The notes under the pieces: generated by a model
Told to the model about the DNA's origin: nothing
Database searches by the model: none
Seen by the model: the letters and a program-made list of their open reading frames with translations, nothing else
Translations under genes and position numbers: made by a program
From: Verrucomicrobiia bacterium
GTDB taxonomy: Bacteria > Verrucomicrobiota > Verrucomicrobiia > Limisphaerales > UBA1100
Direction: 5' to 3'
Length of the DNA: 45,382 nt
NCBI GenBank assembly: GCA_014239365.1
Contig: JAAZZB010000070.1
Location: 1 to 45,382 of the forward strand
Part shown: positions 41,488-45,382 of the stretch, one piece after another
Numbering within the stretch: position 1 is the stretch's first letter
How the letters are laid out: the number at the start of each line of letters is the position of its first letter

Positions 41488-41505
41488 GCCTCCTTGAATG
41501 GAGGC
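41488..41505 (-). promoter_or_regulatory. Hairpin that sequesters the lhgO ribosome binding site
   Basis: On the minus strand GCCTCC, a six-base ATTCAA loop and GGAGGC form a perfect 6-bp stem whose 3' arm is the Shine-Dalgarno of lhgO. The CAAGGA sequence within it resembles the core of a CsrA target, and csrA is encoded 1.1 kb upstream. Translation may therefore be controlled. Confidence 0.45.
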
Positions 41506-41531
41506 TATCAGAGAAAAGGGTTTTTGGAAAG

Positions 41532-41594
41532 GCCGCCGGTTGGGCCGGTGGGGAGACCGACTGGCCGGGGGTTCGTTTCCGAACCCCGCGGCCA
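41532..41594 (-). terminator. Two GC-rich hairpins downstream of the flagellin gene
   Basis: A 14-bp stem with one bulged base (GGGGTTCG / CGAACCCC core, 41562-41594) is followed on the minus strand by a second 7-bp stem (about 41532-41550). They lie 85-150 bases after the flagellin stop. There is no T-run, so they may stabilise flagellin mRNA or attenuate readthrough into lhgO rather than terminate fully. Confidence 0.45.
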
Positions 41595-41678
41595 GCGGTA
41601 AAACCCGACAACTTCAAACAAGTTCCTTGGTTGACGGTGCCGTCCATGGCGATGTCTTCAAGGGTTCCTCGGTGGCGA

Positions 41679-42491
41679 TTAGCCGCGGAGGAGTTGCAAT
41701 GCCGCTTGGGGCAGTTGGTTGGCTTGAGTGAGCATCTGCGTACCGGACTGCACGAGGATTTGGTAACGCGCATAGGAGGTGGCCTCCTCGGCGACATCCA
41801 CGTCGGCAATACGGCTAATGGCGGAGGAGAGATTCTCCTTCGTCACCGAGAGCTGATCGTTGGTAAAGTTCAGGCGGGATTGGACAGCGCCGAGTTGGGC
41901 ACGGTCAATCGCCACGCGACTAATGGCATCCTGGACCTTCGTGAGCGCATCGGCTGCAAAGGTGGTGCTGGTGAGCCCCACGCCGACGGCGATGGCGTTT
42001 GCGTAGCTAGCCGTGGTGAGGTCAATGCCGGGCATGGCAAAGGTGTCACCCTCGGAATCGATGGTCACGTCGATATCATCGGACGTGAAGAGGGACACTC
42101 CGTTAAACTCCTTACCGGTGGTGTCATCGATGTAGTCCTTCAGCTGCTGGAATTCCTTGTCGTACAAGTTGCGGTCATCCGCGGACTTGGTGGCATCCCG
42201 GGCCAGCATGGCGAGCTCGCCCATACGACGGAGAGCCTTGTCAACCGTCTTCAAGAAGCCGTCCTGCGTTTGGGTAAACGAGACGCCGTTGATGACGTTG
42301 GAGAGAGCGGAGTCAAGCCGCTTAATCTGCGCTTTCAACCGCGAACTCACTGCCAAACCGGCAGCATCATCGGACGGGTTGATGATCTTCTGACCCGAAC
42401 TCAATCGGCTCAATGATTTGGCCAAATTGCTTTGGCTCACGTTTAAGTTGTTGGCCGTTCTAGCGGCTTCAACATTAGTATTAATAACCAT
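41679..42491 (-). CDS. fliC: Flagellin (short, 270 aa)
   Basis: Flagellin is the subunit of the flagellar filament. The 270-residue product has full N-terminal D0/D1 (INTNVEAARTANNLNVSQ, LSRLSSGQKIINPSDDAAGLAVS) and C-terminal D1/D0 (SAISRIADVDVAEEATSYAR, SGTQMLTQANQLPQAALQLL). The central variable region (about 135-185) is nearly absent and Ser/Thr/Asp-rich, so the filament surface is small. A strong AAGGA ribosome site lies 7 bases before the ATG. It is downstream of fliW and csrA in one apparent operon. Flagellin is the expected acceptor for the decoration enzymes encoded on the same strand. I see no second flagellin gene in the window. Confidence 0.97.
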   Translation of the reverse strand: MVINTNVEAARTANNLNVSQSNLAKSLSRLSSGQKIINPSDDAAGLAVSSRLKAQIKRLDSALSNVINGVSFTQTQDGFLKTVDKALRRMGELAMLARDATKSADDRNLYDKEFQQLKDYIDDTTGKEFNGVSLFTSDDIDVTIDSEGDTFAMPGIDLTTASYANAIAVGVGLTSTTFAADALTKVQDAISRVAIDRAQLGAVQSRLNFTNDQLSVTKENLSSAISRIADVDVAEEATSYARYQILVQSGTQMLTQANQLPQAALQLLRG

Positions 42492-42498
42492 GGTTCGT

Positions 42499-42546
42499 TC
42501 CTTCTATTTGGTTGTTCTTGGTTGTGGGTTAAATTCCGTTCTAACC
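42499..42546 (-). promoter_or_regulatory. Predicted CsrA-binding sites in the flagellin leader
   Basis: Two ANGGA motifs occur: ACGGA in the loop of a GGTTA/TAACC hairpin (42527-42546) and AAGGA, which is the Shine-Dalgarno itself (42499-42503). One site in an upstream hairpin plus one over the ribosome site is the arrangement used by CsrA to repress flagellin in Bacillus subtilis, relieved by FliW. Confidence 0.6.
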
Positions 42547-42551
42547 GGGAT

Positions 42552-42770
42552 TTAATTGTTCACTAATTGTTTTACTCGTTGCTTGGCCGATCCGGCGGCC
42601 TGTTCGTTGTTCGATTTTATTTCTTCGTAGATTTCTTTTCGCATTACCGGGATTTCCAACGGGGCTTCCACTCCGATGCGGACATTATCATTGTCCACAC
42701 GCAGCACGCTCACCGTTACATTTCCGTCGATAATAATGCTTTCGTTCGGTTTTCTCGATAGCACTAACAT
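42552..42770 (-). CDS. csrA: Carbon storage/translational regulator CsrA
   Basis: CsrA is a dimeric RNA-binding repressor. The 72-residue protein starts MLVLSRKPNESIIIDGNVTVSVL, with the RNA-contact residue in strand 1 (LSRK). It includes VRIGVEAPLEIPVMRKEIYEEI and has the longer C-terminal tail typical of FliW-regulated CsrA, which gives FliW its binding surface. AAAGGA precedes ATG 42770. The fliW-csrA-fliC order strongly suggests the FliW/CsrA/flagellin homeostatic loop. No csrB/csrC-type RNA is seen in the window. Confidence 0.95.
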   Translation of the reverse strand: MLVLSRKPNESIIIDGNVTVSVLRVDNDNVRIGVEAPLEIPVMRKEIYEEIKSNNEQAAGSAKQRVKQLVNN

Positions 42771-42800
42771 GGGAATTTTTTCCTTTCACGGTTCGCTTCG

Positions 42801-43241
42801 TCAGTTCCCCATCGGGTGGGCGAGGCTTAGCTCGGCCGCATTCCGCGGCACCACCTGGCGGGCTTTCTGTGTGCTTTGGTTATACACAATCGGGCCCTTG
42901 AGGTTTACGGTTACAGTTTCATCCGCGTGATACGTGGCGATATTCAGCACCACGGCATCCTCGGAGTTTTCCAGCCCAATCAGGGCTACGTCTTCATCGG
43001 CCAACTCGATGCTGTAATGTTCAACCACGTAGCCGGGGGGGATGACTAGAAATGACTGGTCGGCATCCTTGCCCCTAAGCCACTGGTACGGCGCTAACTC
43101 TGGGTCTGTAATCAGCTCAAAATCTTTATTGAGCTCAAACCCGAGCAGTCCAGAGGCGAAGTACAGGTCTAGCCCACTAATCTCGGCGTTGGCTTCCGCC
43201 TGGGGCGCGACCTCTGTACTTTTATTTTCGATTGTCAACAT
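42801..43241 (-). CDS. fliW: Flagellar assembly factor FliW
   Basis: FliW binds flagellin and, when free, sequesters CsrA. The 146-residue product has the FliW barrel: LYFASGLLGFELNKDFELI, LAPYQWLRGKDADQSFLVIPP, YVVEHYSIELADEDVALIGL, and VNLKGPIVYNQSTQKARQVV near the C-terminus. I chose ATG 43241 because the sigma-54 element at 43269-43284 predicts transcript initiation near 43258. The longer frame, starting at TTG 43268, would begin upstream of the transcript start. The leader is only about 17 bases, with no clear Shine-Dalgarno. csrA begins 30 bases after its stop. Confidence 0.95.
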   Translation of the reverse strand: MLTIENKSTEVAPQAEANAEISGLDLYFASGLLGFELNKDFELITDPELAPYQWLRGKDADQSFLVIPPGYVVEHYSIELADEDVALIGLENSEDAVVLNIATYHADETVTVNLKGPIVYNQSTQKARQVVPRNAAELSLAHPMGN

Positions 43242-43268
43242 AGCGACAGTTGTTTTCGGAGGTAACAA

Positions 43269-43284
43269 AGCAATGCCCGTGCCA
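43269..43284 (-). promoter_or_regulatory. Sigma-54 promoter for fliW-csrA-fliC
   Basis: The minus strand reads TGGCACGGGCATTGCT, a complete match to TGGCACG-N4-TTGCW. It lies 27 bases before ATG 43241 and fixes that start. A- and T-rich DNA lies upstream (43300-43400). Confidence 0.88.
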
Positions 43285-43487
43285 ACTTTGTGGATAAAGT
43301 GGGAAACGCGATGAAAAGCCAGTTTTCAGAAAAAACTGATAAAAATGACGAAATAGAAGCTAAAAAAAGTTGGGTATTCAGAAAAAAACAGAAAAATGGC
43401 CAAAATTCACCCAGCCATTTTTACCGGCAAAATCGGTCAATCGGCACTTTTTGCCTGTTTCAATCGCAGGTTTGAACTGTCAAAAGC

Positions 43488-43583
43488 ACAAAGACGCCAA
43501 GGTTTTGGTAGGGACGCGCTGTCCCAGCGCGCCACGGCGGTTTCGGAGAAACCGCCCTACCCGGGCCACCGGCCCGGGCTACA
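43488..43583 (+). repeat. Composite intergenic repeat, left copy
   Basis: Three hairpin-forming modules are joined: a CAAAGACGCCAAGG block, a GGCGGTTTCGGAGAAACCGCC hairpin and a CCCGGGCCACCGGCCCGGGC palindromic end. All occur in reverse orientation at 45078-45259, and a 29-bp block (43555-43583) is an exact reverse complement of 45078-45106. The rest of the gap 43285-43585 is A-rich DNA upstream of the fliW promoter and contains no gene I can support. Confidence 0.8.
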
Positions 43584-43585
43584 GA

Positions 43586-43891
43586 TCAACCCTCCGGACT
43601 CGGATCCACCCGCAAGGTCGTTTCCCCAATCTCCACCGCATCGCCCGCTTGCAACTGCACGCGACCGGTGATTTTTGCGCCGTTAACCTGTGTGCCGTAG
43701 CGGCTGCCCAAGTCCTCCAGCCAGCACACGCCTTCCTCCAGCCACACCCGTGCGTGCAGTCGACTCACGGTGGTATCCGGGCTGAGGTCGATGTGGATGC
43801 CCTCGCGGTTGTTCGGGCGCCCCACGGTCACCACTTCAGCCGAGAGCTGTTTGATGTGCCACTTGCCCTGATATTGATAGCTGATTTGCAT
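43586..43891 (-). CDS. FHA-domain protein
   Basis: FHA domains bind phosphothreonine peptides. The 101-residue product is almost entirely one FHA domain: VTVGRPNNREGIHIDL with the conserved Gly-Arg, VSRLHARV with the Ser-x-x-His pair, LEDLGSRYGTQVNG with the GT-NG turn, and a final strand pair. The key phosphopeptide contacts (Arg, Ser, His, Asn-Gly) are visible. I favour ATG 43891; an upstream TTG (43945) would add 18 residues. It is divergent from a Ser/Thr kinase starting 76 bases away, which suggests a kinase-reader pair. Confidence 0.85.
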   Translation of the reverse strand: MQISYQYQGKWHIKQLSAEVVTVGRPNNREGIHIDLSPDTTVSRLHARVWLEEGVCWLEDLGSRYGTQVNGAKITGRVQLQAGDAVEIGETTLRVDPSPEG

Positions 43892-43966
43892 ATCGCTGGA
43901 AACTGCCGCCCCTTTTTCTTCGCAAATAAATTGGCAAAAAGGCAATCCTCAAATAGAACTTCCCCC

Positions 43967-45028
43967 GTGACCCCCGCCGCGCCGCAATCGCCTCAAGCTC
44001 CCCAACCGCCCGAATTGGTCCCCGGCCAACTCGTCGGCGCCGGTCGTTACACGTTGCGTTGGATGCTTGCCGCCGGGGGCACTTGCCGCGTGTGGCTTGC
44101 GCGCGATGAACGCCTTGGCGACACCGTTGCACTCAAATTCCTCCAGCCCCATCTCGCGCACGACCCCGCGCTCATCGCCGAGCTGCGCAAAGAAGCCGCC
44201 GCCAACCGCCAGCTCACCCACCAAAACATTGTTCAGCTTTACGACATCTACGAAAGCCCAACCGAAGCGCCCTTCCTCGTGATGGAATTTGTCGAAGGCG
44301 CATCCCTCCACACATTGCGCCAGCAAAAGGAACATGAAATTTATCGCTGGCCCGAGCTGCGCCCCATCCTGCTTCAACTGTGCAGCGCGCTCGATCACGC
44401 CCACGGCGCGCAGCTCATCCATCGCGATCTCAAGCCCGCCAACATTCTCATCGACCTCACCGGCCGCGTGAAGCTTGCCGACTTCGGCATCTCCGCCTCG
44501 CTCGCCGATGCGTACGTTGAGCTCCTCGGCCAACGCGACACCCGCGGCACGGTCACCTTTATGAGCCCGCAACAAATGGACGGCGAACCCCCCGCCGTGG
44601 CCGATGACCTGTACGCCCTTGGCTCCACCCTTTACGAACTGCTCACCGGCGAGCCGCCCTTCCACACCGGCGATCTCAGCCACCAAGTCCAAGCCGTGCC
44701 GCCCCAACCCATCGCCGCCCGCTTGCGGGAAAAACAAATTGAAAGCGACACCCCCGAACCCATCGCGCAGCTCATCCTCGATTGCCTCGATAAAGACCCC
44801 GCCAACCGCCCCGCATCCATCCGCGCCATCGCCCACGCCGTGGATCCCGTCGCCTCCACGCAACCGCTCTTCATCACCCCACCGCCGGCCACCGCCCGCC
44901 CCACCGGCCGCAAAACCGCGCCCTCGCCCCGACGAAAATTTTCCACAGAATTTTACATCGTAATGTTCTTAATGGCCGCATTGCTGGCCATCGCCGCAGT
45001 GACGTTGTGGATGGTGCTGGAGAAGTAG
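43967..45028 (+). CDS. Membrane-anchored Ser/Thr protein kinase (Hanks type)
   Basis: The 353-residue protein has a Pro-rich N-terminus (1-20) and a kinase domain (about 30-290). The domain includes the glycine loop LAAGGTCRVW, VALKFL with catalytic Lys, LIHRDLKPANILID for catalytic Asp and Asn, LADFGIS for metal binding, and GTVTFMSPQQ in place of the usual APE. A Pro/Ala/Arg-rich juxtamembrane segment and one C-terminal transmembrane helix (about 328-350) follow, with almost no extracytoplasmic sensor. I chose GTG 43967, since the frame upstream runs antisense through the FHA gene. It is the likely writer for the divergent FHA reader. The target is unknown. Confidence 0.85.
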   Translation: MTPAAPQSPQAPQPPELVPGQLVGAGRYTLRWMLAAGGTCRVWLARDERLGDTVALKFLQPHLAHDPALIAELRKEAAANRQLTHQNIVQLYDIYESPTEAPFLVMEFVEGASLHTLRQQKEHEIYRWPELRPILLQLCSALDHAHGAQLIHRDLKPANILIDLTGRVKLADFGISASLADAYVELLGQRDTRGTVTFMSPQQMDGEPPAVADDLYALGSTLYELLTGEPPFHTGDLSHQVQAVPPQPIAARLREKQIESDTPEPIAQLILDCLDKDPANRPASIRAIAHAVDPVASTQPLFITPPPATARPTGRKTAPSPRRKFSTEFYIVMFLMAALLAIAAVTLWMVLEK

Positions 45029-45042
45029 CGGCCCCCGGCCGC

Positions 45043-45070
45043 GGTTGAGGGTTGAGGGTTGAGGGTTGAG
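45043..45070 (+). repeat. Four tandem GGTTGAG heptamers
   Basis: Four perfect copies of a 7-bp unit lie 14 bases after the kinase stop. It is non-coding and unexplained. Such heptamer arrays often vary in copy number. Confidence 0.8.
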
Positions 45071-45077
45071 TGTTGAT

Positions 45078-45259
45078 TGTAGCCCGGGCCGGTGGCCCGG
45101 GTAGGGACACGCTGCCGCGTGTCCATGGACGCGCACAGCGCGTCCCTACCAAAAAACTTTGGCGTCTTTGCGCCTTGGCGGTTCAATAAATTGAAGTGGC
45201 TCGGGGTAGGGCGGTTTCTCCGAAACCGCCGCGGCGCGCTCGGAGAGCACGCCCTACCG
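45078..45259 (-). repeat. Composite intergenic repeat, right copy
   Basis: This is the reverse-oriented counterpart of 43488-43583. Identical modules are the 29-bp block 45078-45106 and the 26-bp GGTAGGGCGGTTTCTCCG-type hairpin near 45207-45232. Between them lie a TTTGGCGTCTTTGCG block and two further GC-rich hairpins. It occupies most of the gene-free end 45029-45382. In 45260-45382 I see no gene or clear signal. Confidence 0.8.
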
Positions 45260-45382
45260 AGAGGGCTGATGGTTGATAGTTGATGTAAAACCACGTGGAC
45301 CGCACGGGTCACTACTCACCATTCCCTACCCCCTACTCACTAAAAAGTTCAACCGGCCGGGAGCAGAAGTTGCTTCCCGACC

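Noticed and set aside
41483..41809. 109-codon upstream extension of the LhgO-like frame
   Set aside because: It overlaps the flagellin 3' end in antisense register and GC-rich hairpins, and its residues are Pro/Arg/Cys-rich without family similarity. The FAD fold begins only at 41482.
43027..43034. Seven-G run in fliW as a phase-variable tract
   Set aside because: Seven bases fall within a conserved Pro-Gly codon pair, and runs of this length are common in GC-rich genes. There is no positional sign of a contingency locus.
43370..43966. N-terminal 199-codon extension of the kinase reading frame
   Set aside because: It runs through the composite repeat and antisense across the FHA gene, has low-complexity sequence and no ribosome site. 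GTG 43967 immediately before the Pro-rich kinase N-terminus is more likely.
1..45382. CRISPR arrays, tRNA/rRNA genes, transposases and prophage genes
   Set aside because: I looked for regularly spaced repeats, cloverleaf-like segments and transposase or phage motifs and saw none. The repeats present are hairpin-type or short tandem repeats.

Overview
The window is a 45.4-kb chromosomal flagellar locus with a large flagellin-decoration island embedded in it. The organism is a Gram-negative, polarly flagellated bacterium with a moderately high GC content. Flagellar genes without nearby chemotaxis genes, TPR-rich giant proteins, lipoproteins of unknown role and composite intergenic hairpin repeats suggest the PVC superphylum, probably Verrucomicrobiota. 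That placement is an inference and was not tested by phylogeny.

Layout. (1) 1-10413, plus strand: the 3' part of flgE, then fliL-fliM-fliN, fliO-fliP-fliQ-fliR-flhB and flhA-flhF, which encode the hook, the C-ring and the type III export gate. (2) 10433-15094: a TPR-glycosyltransferase, a putative lipoprotein with a clear terminator, and a membrane-anchored protein with a duplicated domain. (3) 15099-22475, minus strand: one 2458-aa protein with three glycosyltransferase-like regions separated by TPR repeats. (4) 22608-38316, minus strand: fourteen tightly packed genes. They encode a GHMP sugar kinase, a two-subunit TPP enzyme, a ColD-like PLP dehydratase, a radical SAM/B12 protein, four enzymes matching the Campylobacter jejuni Cj1418-Cj1417-Cj1416-Cj1415 phosphoramidate pathway, two methyltransferases, two sulfotransferase-fold units (one fused to the Cj1415-like kinase), a CDP-glycerol-transferase-like protein and a small glycosyltransferase-like protein. 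(5) 38487-41482, minus strand: a sugar nucleotidyltransferase, an NAD-dependent epimerase/dehydratase and an LhgO-like FAD oxidoreductase. (6) 41679-43284, minus strand: fliW-csrA-flagellin. (7) 43488-45259: a divergent FHA-protein/Ser-Thr kinase pair bracketed by inverted copies of a composite repeat.

How it fits together. I see five near-consensus sigma-54 promoters (TGGCACG-N4-TTGCT type). They precede fliO, flhA, the giant glycosyltransferase, the 14-gene island operon and fliW. Late flagellar genes and the decoration genes therefore appear to belong to one sigma-54 regulon. The flagellin leader also carries two GGA motifs placed as in FliW/CsrA control.

The most interesting proposal is that this flagellum, or a co-regulated surface glycan, is decorated with O-methyl phosphoramidate. 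It would be made through cytidine diphosphoramidate and its 3'-phosphate, with sulfotransferase-fold domains acting as phosphoramidate transferases. The pathway match is by sequence recognition. The transferase role and the attachment to flagellin are inferences.
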